Positions 16,098-27,200 are shown, counted from the stretch's first letter. The stretch: 64,000 bases of DNA from Muriicola sp041358175 (GCF_041358175.1 NZ_JBGKBE010000003.1:124001-188000), one strand, 5' to 3'. Numbers and translations: made by a program. Notes: generated by a model not told the origin, from the letters alone.

Positions 16098-17417
16098 CTA
16101 ACCTTGTTTTCTCAACTGCCGCTGTATTTTTCTGATGGCAGATTCAATCGACTTTTCAGGCTCAATAATATTATACTCTCCCCAGAAGTCGGGATCTGAA
16201 AATCCTGAAGCTTCATCACTCAGAATCATCGTCGACTTGAGTCGGTCTCTGTACCGAGGTTCAGAAAGGTCAGAATTCTTTTCCCAGTCAGTGACTGCCA
16301 TTTCACAGGTCATGCTGTAAACGGAATTAAACAACTTTCTGTCCCAATTTATTTTAAATTCGAGCAGGGCATTACTATAGCCGTAGTACCAGCGTCCGTT
16401 TTTTTCCCTATAGTCAACCCTGTAGGCTACTTCCACGGGATAAACATCCGCATTTCTGGGCTTTTTTCGTACAAAAAGCCTGCTGGCCTTGTCCCTGTCT
16501 GTAATGTTAAGAGAATAAATGGCGCTGGTTAGCACCTTTTTCTCTACATCTATAAACAATTCTCCGCGGTATAATGGATCGAGGATATAATCCTTCTGAT
16601 TAAAACTGATCACATAAATCAGCCTGTCATTGATACGTGTAGAACGGTCAAATCGGAAATTGTAATCGTCGATGGAGTCTTCTGAAAAAATATATTCCGG
16701 ATATTTCATCACATCCACATAAAGGGCGTTAAAAGGTCCTCCCTGCAATTTAAGAACCAGGGTATCCAGCTTACTGTAGTCGGTGCTTTTTCGCGATTTG
16801 AACATTTGTACTGCATCCCTTCGACTGGAAGTATAGGGAGTTTTAAATATGGAGACCACAGCCTCTGAGAGGGAGACGTTCCTTCTCCTTTTTTTAATGG
16901 TTTCCCTGTAAAATGCAGTCATGACGCTGGGGTCCTGCAGGTAGTTCTCTCCTTTTTTCCTCAGGGTCTCTTTTACCAGGTTAACTGCCTCTCTGGGGAC
17001 ACTTATATTTACTTCAGGTAATTCAGTGATCAACACATCGAGGCCAATTCGATTTTCATCCTGCGATAGGGAAGACAGGGGAACTGACTTCGACCTGTAA
17101 CCCAAAAAGCTCACTTCAAGGGTAGTACTTTCTGTATTTGCTGGAACTTTCAGCAAAAATCGCCCTTCGGTATTGGTCACCGTACTGATATTGGTCCCAA
17201 CAAGAGTAAGGCTTGCAAATACGAGCGGTTTATTGGTTTCACTGTCGACAATTTCACCTTTGTAAGAGGTGTATTCTTCATTTTGTGCCATCACATCCTG
17301 GAAGGCGTAATTCTGGGTAGGAATGCCAAAAGACAGCACAATAGCAAGGAGCAAAATCCTCCTGTAATGCCGGAGGTCTAACATTGATTTTTTAATTAAA
17401 TTCTTTTTCATGATCAT
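16098..17417 (-). CDS. Carboxypeptidase-like regulatory domain outer-envelope protein
   Basis: This 439-residue protein has an N-terminal hydrophobic signal segment (about 20-40). A CarboxypepD_reg-like beta-sandwich domain follows (about 50-135; YKGEIVDSETNKPLVFASL, VTNTEGRFLLKVP). The long C-terminal region begins at MTAFYRETIKKRRRNVSLSEAVV. The same layout occurs in many uncharacterised Bacteroidota envelope proteins. There is no TonB plug or barrel, so it is not a receptor. It follows the DinB gene by five bases and is probably cotranscribed with it. Function unknown. Confidence 0.8.
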   Translation of the reverse strand: MIMKKNLIKKSMLDLRHYRRILLLAIVLSFGIPTQNYAFQDVMAQNEEYTSYKGEIVDSETNKPLVFASLTLVGTNISTVTNTEGRFLLKVPANTESTTLEVSFLGYRSKSVPLSSLSQDENRIGLDVLITELPEVNISVPREAVNLVKETLRKKGENYLQDPSVMTAFYRETIKKRRRNVSLSEAVVSIFKTPYTSSRRDAVQMFKSRKSTDYSKLDTLVLKLQGGPFNALYVDVMKYPEYIFSEDSIDDYNFRFDRSTRINDRLIYVISFNQKDYILDPLYRGELFIDVEKKVLTSAIYSLNITDRDKASRLFVRKKPRNADVYPVEVAYRVDYREKNGRWYYGYSNALLEFKINWDRKLFNSVYSMTCEMAVTDWEKNSDLSEPRYRDRLKSTMILSDEASGFSDPDFWGEYNIIEPEKSIESAIRKIQRQLRKQG

Positions 17418-17422
17418 AATAA

Positions 17423-18025
17423 TTATTCCGGAAAATCTTCATGGTTTATAACCTCCTCCATCTGAGCTACATGGCGGTCCATGTGTCCCGACATAAAAAG
17501 CATCATCTGGTAGGCATCGATTGTGCCGAATGGAAGTTGTCCGTAATGATTGCGAAGGTCATCTTCCGTAGTTTTTAAGTATTCAATATGTTCTGCGCGC
17601 TTCGTCATAAGAGCGTCGAGTGTTTCTTCATAGGATCCAAATTTCCCGCTGGGTTCAAAAGGTTCTGATGTTTTTACCTTGTTTGTCCTGTCTCGAATCA
17701 TTGTCAGGAGTTCCTCATCTCCCATCTTGATCTCTGTTCGCCGGGCAGGATCTGCCGCTGTTCCCAAAGATGCTTGTAACATGTCGTGAAAAGCGCTTTC
17801 AGATATGGCGAGGTGTTCTACCCCTTCCGCTATAGACCAATCAGCTTCACTGGGTTTAAAGTTGAGCTGTTCATCGCTCAGGTCTTCCAGCACATTCATT
17901 AGCTGTTTCTTCGCCTGAGTAAGTTCATTCACGGCAAAGTTTCTTTCTTCATCGGTCAGCTTCATGATATCTGAAGTAAAACCAAAAAGCATAAGGCAAA
18001 CTAAAGGTAGAATGAGTTTTTTCAT
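17423..18025 (-). CDS. DinB-family protein with signal peptide
   Basis: The 200-residue protein has an N-terminal hydrophobic segment (MKKLILPLVCLMLFGFTS) followed by a four-helix DinB/DUF664-type domain. The three-histidine metal site typical of the fold is visible as EGVEHLA and SGHMDRHVAQM. Family members include bacillithiol S-transferases and other metal-dependent thiol enzymes. This window also encodes the start of bshC, but no direct link is shown. The signal peptide indicates a periplasmic or envelope location, which is less common for the family. It is the first gene of a two-gene operon. Confidence 0.85.
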   Translation of the reverse strand: MKKLILPLVCLMLFGFTSDIMKLTDEERNFAVNELTQAKKQLMNVLEDLSDEQLNFKPSEADWSIAEGVEHLAISESAFHDMLQASLGTAADPARRTEIKMGDEELLTMIRDRTNKVKTSEPFEPSGKFGSYEETLDALMTKRAEHIEYLKTTEDDLRNHYGQLPFGTIDAYQMMLFMSGHMDRHVAQMEEVINHEDFPE

Positions 18026-18397
18026 GATATAGTGTTTTAAGACTGATTTGATCTGTTAAGATGTAAAACCCTGTATCTATAAAGATACAAAAATGGACAA
18101 TGCAGATCACAAGGTTTCCCGTCTTCTTTTCCGGGATATGGAGTTAAAGTATTAAATCGACTTTTCTACTTTATCAATCGAATATGATAATGACTTAAAT
18201 TATTATCATCCTTCATTTTTCACGATGAAATGTCAATTTCAAAGACTACTTGCGCATGGTTATCGATTTCTTCACCGAGGAAATATCACCCTTGATCCGG
18301 TTTTCTTCCATATACCGAAAAATTACTGAAATTCAGCGATTTACAGGCCAACTAGAGCTAAAAGGGCAGTTATTTTAATAGAAGAAACACCCAAATT
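18026..18397. other. 372-base divergent intergenic region
   Basis: This region separates the DinB gene from a small plus-strand secreted protein gene. It contains a perfect short inverted repeat, TGTATC-TATAAA-GATACA (18072-18089), and a TATCTTTA that nearly matches the -7 consensus on the minus strand. A 34-codon plus-strand frame at 18225 has no supporting features. No RNA gene is recognised. Confidence 0.4.
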
Positions 18398-18643
18398 GTG
18401 AAAGCTATTTTAACCCTCTTCCTGGTACTGTCAAGCACTACAGGAATCTTTGCTAAGGATCATGCTAAAATTGAAAATCATCAAATGGATTCTCTTCTGG
18501 TCAATCGGCCTGCTTATTCTCTATTTAATAAGAAAATTAAAAAGATTGAGACTGAGAAAATAGTACGATTGTATCGTTTTAAAAATGCCCGGATAAAATC
18601 TGAGTTAGCATTTAAAACTAAGAAACAACCCTTTACCGTTTAA
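18398..18643 (+). CDS. Small secreted protein of unknown function
   Basis: The 81-residue frame starts with GTG and opens with a clear signal peptide (MKAILTLFLVLSSTTGIFA, cleavage near FAKD). The mature part of about 60 residues is basic (KKIKKIETEKIVRLYRFKNAR) without cysteines or known motifs. A purine-rich GAAGAAA lies about 11 bases before the start. It is a single gene facing the amidohydrolase. I do not recognise a family, and the GTG start is a prediction. Confidence 0.6.
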   Translation: MKAILTLFLVLSSTTGIFAKDHAKIENHQMDSLLVNRPAYSLFNKKIKKIETEKIVRLYRFKNARIKSELAFKTKKQPFTV

Positions 18644-18664
18644 ATAAACACACTATGACTCTAT

Positions 18665-20227
18665 TTATTCTTTTACTCCCGGTTGCAGTATTTTGTAGTT
18701 TTCTGCTTGTTTTTTCTCCCGCACTTCCTGTTTCACGTCCTCTAATAGTGCCTTCGCGTCGTAAATGATGCCATCCTTTACTGTATAACGAACTCCACCA
18801 ACTCTAACCACTTCGTTGTCTTCGGTTAGTTTGATAGCTCCTGTACCGTAAAGTACTTTTATGTTTTCCAATGGATTTTCGGCCACAATCACAAAGTCGG
18901 CTAATTTCCCTACCGTCACTGTTCCGATTTTATCACTAACTCCCAGGGCCTCTGCCCCATTAAGGGTGGCGCTTCTGATGATTTCCAGGGGGTGAAATCC
19001 CGCTTCCCGAAGTAATTCGAGTTCCCGGACATAAGCAAAACCGTAGAGTTGGAATATAAAACCAGAATCTGATCCTGTAGTCACCCTGCCTCCGCGATTT
19101 TTATACTCATTGACGAAAGTCATCCATAAGTTGTAGTTCTTCTTCCAGGCTACTTCCTGCTCAGTACCCCAATAGTGCCAGTAGGAGCCATGCGATATTT
19201 TACTGGGCTGATAAAATTCCCAGAGAGACGGAAGAGTGTATTCTTCATGCCATTCAGCTCTGCGTGCCCGCTGTAAATCCCTGCTGGCCTCGTAAATATT
19301 AAAAGTGGGGTCTAAGGTGAAGTCGAGCGATATTAACTCGTCCATAACCTTATTCCAGTGCTCAGTATACGGAAGTGCGGCCTGTTGCCATAATCTCCCC
19401 GCTTCCTCAAACCGGTGTTGTTCATTGTTGTAATTGTAGTCTAAGGGATAATCCTGTACCGTTCTGTCGGTGAATAAGGCTTCGGGCAGGCCGTACCAGT
19501 GTTCCATGGAGGTGAGGCCTGCTCTGGCTGATTGTAGTACGTTCCAGCGGGCTACATCAAGTTGAGCATGATGGCAGGCTGATCGAAGTCCGAGTTTCCT
19601 GTTTTCATCAAGAGCCGCCGTCATGATCTCCGGAGGTGCCCCGAAAAACTTTATTCCATCCGCCCCTTTTTTTGCATTGTTACGGACCCATTCCCTTGCC
19701 ATTTCGGGTGTGCTGATTTCTTCGCTGCTTCCCTGTCCGAATCCGGTATAAGCAAAAATCCTCGGAGCAATTATCTCATTTCTTTCACTTTTCCTTTTGA
19801 GATCCAAAGTAAAATCAATTCCCCTGCCACTGGGCTCCCGGATGGTAGTTATCCCGTGTCCCATCCAGAGTTTAAAAACATAGTCCGGATCTGCTCCCTG
19901 AGAATTCCCTCCGATATGACCGTGCATATCTACAAAGCCAGGCATTAAATACATACCTGAACAATCCAGCTCACGGCCGCCGGGCGCTAACTGTGGTCTT
20001 CTCGATTCCCTGATCTCTACACCCGGATAACCCACCACCTGAATTTTTTTGATAGTATTATTTTCAACCACAATATCAACCGGGCTTATTGGAGGTGCCC
20101 CGTTTCCATTGATCAGGGTTACACCTCTGATAATAAGTTGAGAAAAAGGACCATCACCCTGAGTTGACTGTCCAAAGGATATAAAACTGATTACTAAGCA
20201 GCTTGTTAAAAGAAGGAGTTTCTTCAT
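18665..20227 (-). CDS. Secreted amidohydrolase family protein
   Basis: The gene encodes a metal-dependent hydrolase of the imidazolonepropionase/prolidase-like amidohydrolase group. After a signal peptide (MKKLLLLTSCLVISFISFGQ) comes the small beta domain and the metal motif MPGFVDMHGHIGG. Later come a conserved histidine (ACHHAQLD), TTGSDSGF and the closing LADFVIVAENPLENIKVLYG. The longest frame starts at 20350 and overlaps the upstream peptidase gene. The ATG at 20227 begins exactly at the signal peptide and lies seven bases after the peptidase stop. It is probably cotranscribed with that M14 peptidase and may act on peptide breakdown products in the periplasm. The substrate is unknown. 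Confidence 0.9.
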   Translation of the reverse strand: MKKLLLLTSCLVISFISFGQSTQGDGPFSQLIIRGVTLINGNGAPPISPVDIVVENNTIKKIQVVGYPGVEIRESRRPQLAPGGRELDCSGMYLMPGFVDMHGHIGGNSQGADPDYVFKLWMGHGITTIREPSGRGIDFTLDLKRKSERNEIIAPRIFAYTGFGQGSSEEISTPEMAREWVRNNAKKGADGIKFFGAPPEIMTAALDENRKLGLRSACHHAQLDVARWNVLQSARAGLTSMEHWYGLPEALFTDRTVQDYPLDYNYNNEQHRFEEAGRLWQQAALPYTEHWNKVMDELISLDFTLDPTFNIYEASRDLQRARRAEWHEEYTLPSLWEFYQPSKISHGSYWHYWGTEQEVAWKKNYNLWMTFVNEYKNRGGRVTTGSDSGFIFQLYGFAYVRELELLREAGFHPLEIIRSATLNGAEALGVSDKIGTVTVGKLADFVIVAENPLENIKVLYGTGAIKLTEDNEVVRVGGVRYTVKDGIIYDAKALLEDVKQEVREKKQAENYKILQPGVKE

Positions 20228-20234
20228 CTGGAGA

Positions 20235-22760
20235 TTATTTAGGCACATTAATATGATTACCCAGGAAAAGGGCATTGAGAAACAGTCGGTTGGTTCCGTA
20301 CCAGGAGCCTCTGAAATTGGGATTATCGGCAAACATAACCACTCGGCCACCGCCGATTGGACTAACGATCAGAGAGGCCGAATTTTTTAAAAACTTATCC
20401 CTGTTCTTATCGGTAATAAACCCATCAATCAGAGGGTTATCGGCATACTGAGCCACAGTGGAATATTCGTTTTTGCTGGGTTTAAGCCACACAGTATTAT
20501 TTTTATAAACTGGCAGTAAGGCCTTCCGGTATCCGAAGCCCAGTGGGTGCGTCAGGTCTAATTCGGTCTGTACTATTATTCCGCCAACACTTTCCTTCCC
20601 CAGATTTTCGCCGGCATCTCCGTAGGGTTTCCTCTCTGCTACAGCCGTGGAATCCTTTTCTTCTGAAACAAGGGATTCTTTTACCAGTTTTTTATCAATT
20701 GCCCATTTTGAGGCAGTTCCAATCGTGATCAGCGTATTGCCTTTTTCTACCCATTCTTTTATTTTTTCAAGGCCCTTGTCATCGAAGGAGTAGGACCCTG
20801 AAACCATCACCAAAGTGTTGTATTTATCAAGATTTACCCTTCTGAAGTTTCTGATCGGAATTTTGGTAATGGGCATGTGAACTCGGGTGTCGAGGAGGTG
20901 CCATATTTCACCAGCTTCGTATGATCTGACGCCTTCCCCTATGAGCATTGCCGCTTTGGGTTTTGTAACCGGCCTTACAAACCTGCTCCCTAGGTCGATC
21001 CCTGAAAGATTGTAACCAGTATTAACGGCATACATGGGTACCTGATATTTTTGCTGTGCTTCGCTCAATATTCTGAAGACCTCCCCGGAATCTTTTTTCT
21101 GAAGTTTTACGGGGATCAGTAAAGTTCCATAATTGAAGGATTTATTTCCCGCATTCGTTGTAGACGAAAATGATCTGAAAGAAGAAGAAACCACCAGGCC
21201 TTCCGACTTCAAATGATGTAATACGGCCGGCGCATTATAATCGTCCCAGTCGACCAGATAAGCATACTCCGACCTTCCTACGGGTGTAACCGTTGACAGC
21301 TGGTCAACAGCAGTAACCGGTGTTCCCTGTGTCTCCCTGCTGGCGACCTTATAGTTTATATTGTAGAAATTGGCAAGCGACCAGGCCGAAGCGTCATAAA
21401 ATACGCTATCCCTGTACTTGGAATAGGTTTCAAATACCGTCTGAACCATGCGGTACTGGGGTTGACGGGTAGGCACAAAAAAAGACTTATCCCCGTTTTG
21501 AAATACCTTTACCTTGTGAAGCAGCAATTTGTCAATAAATGCTTTTACGCGGTTTTGATCATAATCATCCCCGAAGGTATAGCCCTTAATTTTGGATGCA
21601 GAAGCTCTGGAAAGGGCAGATTTAAAGAAATCCTGCTGATATTTGCGCAAATAGGTTTTGTTTTCCACGGCGGCGCGAACCGTTGTTATACTTGAGGTGT
21701 ATTGGTTGCGAATGGTAAAAGGGAAGGTAATTTCTCCAAAGGCCGTCGTTTGTTTGTGCCCTCTGGAACTTGCCTGTTCAAACAAAAGACCTAAACCTCC
21801 TTGCAAATCAGGATAGGAAGAACCGTAACCGGGATAAGTGCCATCAAATACCTCCTTCGTAAAATAAAGGGATCCTATGCTATCGAGGGCCTTCGCAAAA
21901 TAAGCCCCGAACATATTGTTGAGGTCTACATAATTTTCTTTGGGCATGATAGGATTAAGAGAACCATTGGCCTTCATCGGTTCGAAAAAGTAAGAACTCT
22001 GCGAACCCATTTCGTGGAAATCGGTAACCACATTGGGATACCACTGATGGTACCATGTTAATTTCCCCCTGCTTTCCGGATTGATTGCCAGTAGCCAATC
22101 CCGATTCAGATCGAACCAGTAATGATTCGTCCTGCCTCCCGGCCAGTATTCATCGTGTTCTGCGTCCTGGGGATCAGCAACTAATGGAGAACCCTGGTAT
22201 GAATTCGCCCACTGAGTGTGACGATCCCTGCCATCAGGATTGATGGTGGGGTCGATAAAGATCACGGACTCGTTAAGGTATTTTATTATTTCCCCCGCCT
22301 CCGAAGCTGCAAAGGTGTATGCTGTGAGTAGGGCAGCCTCTGAGCTGGAAGGTTCATTGCCATGAACATTGTACGCAAGATTTATAAAGACTGGGACGTC
22401 GTTATAATTAGAGGCATTGGTGGAAGGGTCTGTAAAGGCCAGATGTTGCCTCTTTAATTCAGTGATGTTAGCCAGGTTTTCAGGTGTGCTGATAGTGAGT
22501 ATACTCAGAATTCTTCCTTCATGCGTTTTCCCATATTCGGCGAAACTAACGCGGGGAGACAGCTCGGCCAGTTTTTTAAAATAGGCAACGATCAGATCGT
22601 GGCGCGTATGACGTTCGCCAATCCCATACCCCAGGAATTCTTCAGGGGAGGGGATATCCTGATTAAAGGGTTGGTATTTCTTGAGAAAGTATTCCTGTGC
22701 AAAGAGATTGGTAGTTAGGCATAAAAGGAGAACAAATGTAATTTTTCGCATAGTTTTCAA
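20235..22760 (-). CDS. M14 family metallopeptidase, secreted
   Basis: This 841-residue zinc carboxypeptidase-like protein has a signal peptide ending LFAQ. Zinc ligands are in NVHGNEPSSSE (HxxE) and the distal histidine is in VVTDFHEMGSQ. DPTINPDGRDRHTQW and FDLNRDWLL form the substrate pocket and GLLFEQASSRG supplies the likely catalytic glutamate. A long C-terminal region of about 450 residues contains a GATase1-like beta/alpha domain (AMLIGEGV, YNTLVMVSGSYS). A paralogue with the same layout lies at 61133-63589. The gene heads an operon with the amidohydrolase. Confidence 0.92.
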   Translation of the reverse strand: MKTMRKITFVLLLCLTTNLFAQEYFLKKYQPFNQDIPSPEEFLGYGIGERHTRHDLIVAYFKKLAELSPRVSFAEYGKTHEGRILSILTISTPENLANITELKRQHLAFTDPSTNASNYNDVPVFINLAYNVHGNEPSSSEAALLTAYTFAASEAGEIIKYLNESVIFIDPTINPDGRDRHTQWANSYQGSPLVADPQDAEHDEYWPGGRTNHYWFDLNRDWLLAINPESRGKLTWYHQWYPNVVTDFHEMGSQSSYFFEPMKANGSLNPIMPKENYVDLNNMFGAYFAKALDSIGSLYFTKEVFDGTYPGYGSSYPDLQGGLGLLFEQASSRGHKQTTAFGEITFPFTIRNQYTSSITTVRAAVENKTYLRKYQQDFFKSALSRASASKIKGYTFGDDYDQNRVKAFIDKLLLHKVKVFQNGDKSFFVPTRQPQYRMVQTVFETYSKYRDSVFYDASAWSLANFYNINYKVASRETQGTPVTAVDQLSTVTPVGRSEYAYLVDWDDYNAPAVLHHLKSEGLVVSSSFRSFSSTTNAGNKSFNYGTLLIPVKLQKKDSGEVFRILSEAQQKYQVPMYAVNTGYNLSGIDLGSRFVRPVTKPKAAMLIGEGVRSYEAGEIWHLLDTRVHMPITKIPIRNFRRVNLDKYNTLVMVSGSYSFDDKGLEKIKEWVEKGNTLITIGTASKWAIDKKLVKESLVSEEKDSTAVAERKPYGDAGENLGKESVGGIIVQTELDLTHPLGFGYRKALLPVYKNNTVWLKPSKNEYSTVAQYADNPLIDGFITDKNRDKFLKNSASLIVSPIGGGRVVMFADNPNFRGSWYGTNRLFLNALFLGNHINVPK

Positions 22761-22852
22761 TGGATTATATGGTCTTTAAATATAGGGATAAACCACATAA
22801 GCACACAGCAATTTATTGCTGAATGCAGAAGATTAAAGCAGGATTAACCGAC

Positions 22853-24070
22853 TCAGGCTACAGAAGGAAAAGGCTGTGGTTCTATTTCCCTGAATTTTAC
22901 AATATAATTGGTTCCTTTTTTTGATGGATCCTTTGTAATGGTGCCTTTTAGTTGTCTGGCGAGATTGTGAATCAGTTTTAGGCCAAGTGACCCACTGTTC
23001 TTCACATTTAAGGTCTCAGCATAACCTGAGCCATTGTCGCCGATCTCCAAAACATAACTGTGTTCGTCTTCCTGGTCAATTGAAATATGGATTTCGCCTT
23101 CGTGATCATCTTTGATACCATATTTGAGCGAGTTTGTAATAGCCTCGTTAATAAGCAGGCCGAGGGGAATCGCAGTATCAATGCCTAGTTCAATATCCGG
23201 AATATCAATATTTAGAGTGACTTTGTTATTGGCCCCTTTGAGGGATTTTACCAGGTATTCGCATAATTCCCGCACATAGGTCTTATACTGGATTTTAGAA
23301 AGATCTTCCCTCATATAGAGCATCTCATGAACCATAGCCATAGAAATTACACGATTCTGACTACTTTTCAATATACTTTTTGTCCTTGGATCTGATATTG
23401 ATCTGCCCTGCAGGCTGAGAAGACTCGATACGGTCTGTAAATTGTTTTTAACCCTGTGGTGGACTTCCTTCAGTAAAGTGTCTTTTTCCTCGCTGCGGGC
23501 CTGCATTTCTCTTTTTGATTTGTACAATTGATGGTGTACGATCATCAGGTTCTTTCCGAAAATCCCTCCCAGCAAGTATATGGTGAACAATACACTGAGT
23601 AGTGCAAAAATATCCCTGGCATTTTCAGGAACATGATTGAGGATATTCAGGGAAAAATACCTGCCCTGTACAAAGAAGAGGATGGTAAGGATAGAGATTA
23701 TAAAGAGATAGGTTTTTCCGTAAGTTCGGGTTGTAGCATAACCCGCCAGCACAAGTAATCCGAGGGTAAAGATGAACGGACTTTGGATTCCACCGCTCAT
23801 CAAAGTGATCGCAACAGTAGAAACAAGGCTTGTTATTGAGGCAATATTATAAGTAAGAGAAAGATTTTTGTGCGTTTTATAGGCATAGGTGTTGGCAAGG
23901 CTGAAAAGGGCGTAAAAAAGGAAAATAAAAGAGAATGCAGAGTGTATTTTTAAGAGAAAAAAACAAATCAGAAAGAATACAATGCTTAGTACAGACGTAA
24001 AAGTGGTCGCCTTGAGAAGCAGACTTTCCTTGTCTCTGTACCGTTCCTGGTCGATGTAGTTTTTTTTCAT
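22853..24070 (-). CDS. Membrane sensor histidine kinase, HisKA_2 type
   Basis: This 405-residue protein has about six transmembrane segments in the first 175 residues and no large periplasmic loop. The cytoplasmic kinase follows: the HisKA_2 phosphoacceptor helix is KEVHHRVKNNLQTVSSLLSL, with His204 or His205 as the likely phosphorylation site. The HATPase_c boxes are NEAITNSLKYG, GDNGSGY and GSLGLKLIHNLARQL. No response regulator gene is next to it, so it is an orphan. HisKA_2 kinases often work with stand-alone regulators. The signal may be sensed within the membrane; this is inference. Confidence 0.9.
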   Translation of the reverse strand: MKKNYIDQERYRDKESLLLKATTFTSVLSIVFFLICFFLLKIHSAFSFIFLFYALFSLANTYAYKTHKNLSLTYNIASITSLVSTVAITLMSGGIQSPFIFTLGLLVLAGYATTRTYGKTYLFIISILTILFFVQGRYFSLNILNHVPENARDIFALLSVLFTIYLLGGIFGKNLMIVHHQLYKSKREMQARSEEKDTLLKEVHHRVKNNLQTVSSLLSLQGRSISDPRTKSILKSSQNRVISMAMVHEMLYMREDLSKIQYKTYVRELCEYLVKSLKGANNKVTLNIDIPDIELGIDTAIPLGLLINEAITNSLKYGIKDDHEGEIHISIDQEDEHSYVLEIGDNGSGYAETLNVKNSGSLGLKLIHNLARQLKGTITKDPSKKGTNYIVKFREIEPQPFPSVA

Positions 24071-24204
24071 AATCCCTGTATTTAGCAGATATAACGGGGC
24101 ATTTACTGCTTATTTTCCTAAACCTATGCTGTAAAGCTACTTATGTTTTGTAAGATAATCAATACCCCGTAGCCCTAAAGTTTTATGTGGCCGGAGGTGG
24201 GAAT

Positions 24205-24240
24205 AAAAAAAGGACAGCCGTAAAGCCGTCCTTTTTATTT
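24205..24240 (-). terminator. Terminator after secA
   Basis: The arms AAAGGACAGC and GCCGTCCTTT pair around CGTAAA with one mismatch and are flanked by an A run (left) and T run (right). It lies just past the secA stop codon and could also stop plus-strand transcripts. Confidence 0.85.
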
Positions 24241-24256
24241 GTGGGATCATTGATTT

Positions 24257-27200
24257 TTAATCCTCTATTAACACCCATTCTCCTTTGTCTAAGAGGGGTT
24301 CTGCCTGTTTATATTTTATGGTTTTGCTTTCACCAGACATTACATTCTTGATCGTAACACGGTCATTACGGCCAATTTTTGGTCTGTCACGGATAATCGT
24401 TTCCGTCACTTGAGGCCTGCCGCCCTGTGTCTGCCCTGCCGCCCTGTTCTGAGCCGCCAGTTCATCACTGTTCGGTATCTCCTCCTTGGTAGTTTTCAAT
24501 GTCTCCTTAGAGCGTCGTACATTTCTGGCCTCTTGTATATCCTCAGTATTTCCTGATGGCAGCTCCCCTTTAAACAGGAAGGAAACGACATCTTTATTTA
24601 CCTTATCTATCATTCCTTTAAAAAGCTCAAAGGCTTCAAATTTATAGATCAGCAATGGGTCTTTCTGCTCGTGAACGGCAAGCTGAACCGATTGTTTCAG
24701 TTCATCCATTTTCCGCAGGTGAGTCTTCCATGCCTCATCAATAATAGCCAGGGTTATGTTCTTTTCAAAATCGGTGATCAGCTGTTTTCCATTGCTTTCA
24801 TACGCATTTTTTAGATCGGTGACCACATTCAGGGTTTTGATCCCATCAGTGAAGGGTACAACAATCCGTTCGTACTTATTTGCACTGTCTTCGTATACTT
24901 TTTTGATCACCGGAAATGCCGTTGCAGCACTACGTTCCATCTTTTCCCTGTAATGGTCGTAAACTGCAGAATATATCCTGTTGCTAATCTCCAGATAACT
25001 GAGTTTGCTGAACTCATCCTGCGAAATAGGGGAGGTAATGGAGAAATATTTAATCAGCTCAAACTCAAAATTCTTGTAATCATTGGCTTCTTTGTTGAAC
25101 TCTGAAATAACTTCGCAGGTGTCGTAGATCATATTGGCGATGTCAACTTTTAAGCGTTCACCCTGAAGGGCGTGCCTTCTGCGCTTGTAGACTACTTCCC
25201 GTTGGGCGTTCATCACATCGTCGTATTCCAGTAATCTCTTTCTGATACCAAAATTATTTTCTTCCACCTTTTTCTGGGCTCGTTCAATAGACTTGGTCAT
25301 CATAGAGTGCTGAATGACTTCACCCTCCTCAAGTCCCATCCTGTCCATCATCTTTGCAACCCTGTCTGAGCCGAACAGACGCATCAGGTTATCTTCCAGG
25401 GATACGTAGAATTGTGAACTTCCGGGATCACCCTGTCTTCCCGACCGGCCTCTTAACTGACGGTCTACCCTTCTTGAGTCGTGACGTTCTGTACCGATAA
25501 TAGCAAGGCCACCGGCTTTTTTAACTTCGTCGGAGAGTTTAATATCTGTACCCCGTCCTGCCATGTTGGTTGCAATAGTTACCACTCCCGGATTTCCGGC
25601 TTCTGCAACTATGTCTGCTTCTTTTTTATGGAGTTTGGCATTAAGCACGTTGTGCTGAACCTTCCTGATGTTAAGCATCCTGGATAACAGCTCTGAGATT
25701 TCAACTGAAGTAGTACCGATTAGGACAGGTCTTCCCTGTTGAGAGAGTTGTGTTACCTCATCGATTATCGCGTTGTACTTTTCCCTTTTGGTTTTGTAGA
25801 TCAGGTCCTGGCGATCATCTCTGGCAATAGGCCTGTTGGTAGGGATCTCCACTACGTCGAGCTTGTAGATTTCCCAGAGCTCTCCGGCTTCGGTGACAGC
25901 CGTACCGGTCATACCAGCCAATTTGTTATACATTCTGAAGTAATTCTGCAGGGTTACGGTAGCAAAGGTTTGGGTCATCGCCTCAATCTTCACATTTTCC
26001 TTAGCCTCGATTGCCTGGTGGAGTCCGTCTGAATAGCGACGACCATCCATGATCCTTCCTGTCTGCTCGTCTACGATCATTACTTTGTTGTCCATCACCA
26101 CATACTCCACATCCTTTTCGAATAAGGTATATGCCTTTAAAAGCTGACTCATCGTATGGATTCGCTCACTTTTTACGGCAAAATCCTTGAAAAGTTCTTC
26201 CTTTAACCGGGCTTCTTCTTCAATATCGAGTTCCTGGTTTTCGATCTTGGCAATTTCACTTCCGATATCCGGCATCAGGAAAAAATCTTTAGCCTGATCC
26301 CCGGAGATATATTCAATTCCTTTGTCAGTTAATTCAATCTGATTGTTTTTTTCGTCGATAACGAATAAAAGTTCAGAATCTACAACAGGCATTTCCCTGT
26401 TGTTGTCCTGCATATAGAAATTCTCGGTTTTCTGCAGTAATTGCTTGATCCCCTCTTCGCTTAGATACTTGATAAGCGCTTTGTTTTTTGGTAGCCCACG
26501 ATGTACCCTAAGAAGAAGAAGTCCACCTTCCTTAGTATCTCCCTCCGCTATTTTTTTCTTTGCTTCTGCCAGTACCGCGGTAAGATGCTTTCTTTGTTTT
26601 TCTACAATATCCGTGACTTTCGGCCTCAGCTCATTAAATTCGTGCCGGTCGCCTTCCGGTACCGGTCCGGAGATGATCAAAGGGGTTCGTGCGTCATCGA
26701 TCAGGACCGAGTCCACCTCATCCACGATAGCGTAATAGTGCGGTCTTTGTACCAGATCCCCGGGAGTATGAGCCATGTTATCTCGTAGATAATCGAAGCC
26801 AAATTCGTTGTTGGTACCATAGGTAACATCCGCATTGTATGCAGCTCGCCGGCCATCCGAATTGGGTTTGTGTTTATCTATACAATCAACTTTTAGCCCG
26901 TGAAATTCAAAAATGGGTCCCATCCACGCACTATCCCGTTTTGCCAGGTAGTCGTTTACGGTAACCAGGTGTGTTCCTTTCCCAGGAAGCGCATTGAGGT
27001 ACAAAGGCAAGGTAGCCACCAGGGTTTTTCCTTCTCCGGTCTGCATTTCTGCTACTTTCCCCTGATGAAGTGCAATTCCCCCTATGAGCTGCACATCATA
27101 ATGTACCATGTCCCAGGTTACTTCTTTCCCTGCTGCATCCCATGAATTCTTCCATATGGCCTTATCACCTTCAAGGCTGACATAATCCTTGGTTCCTGAA

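Noticed and set aside
18225..18329. 34-codon frame beginning ATGAAATGTC in the divergent gap
   Set aside because: No promoter box, no ribosome-binding-like stretch and no signal or recognised motif; too short to support without conservation data.
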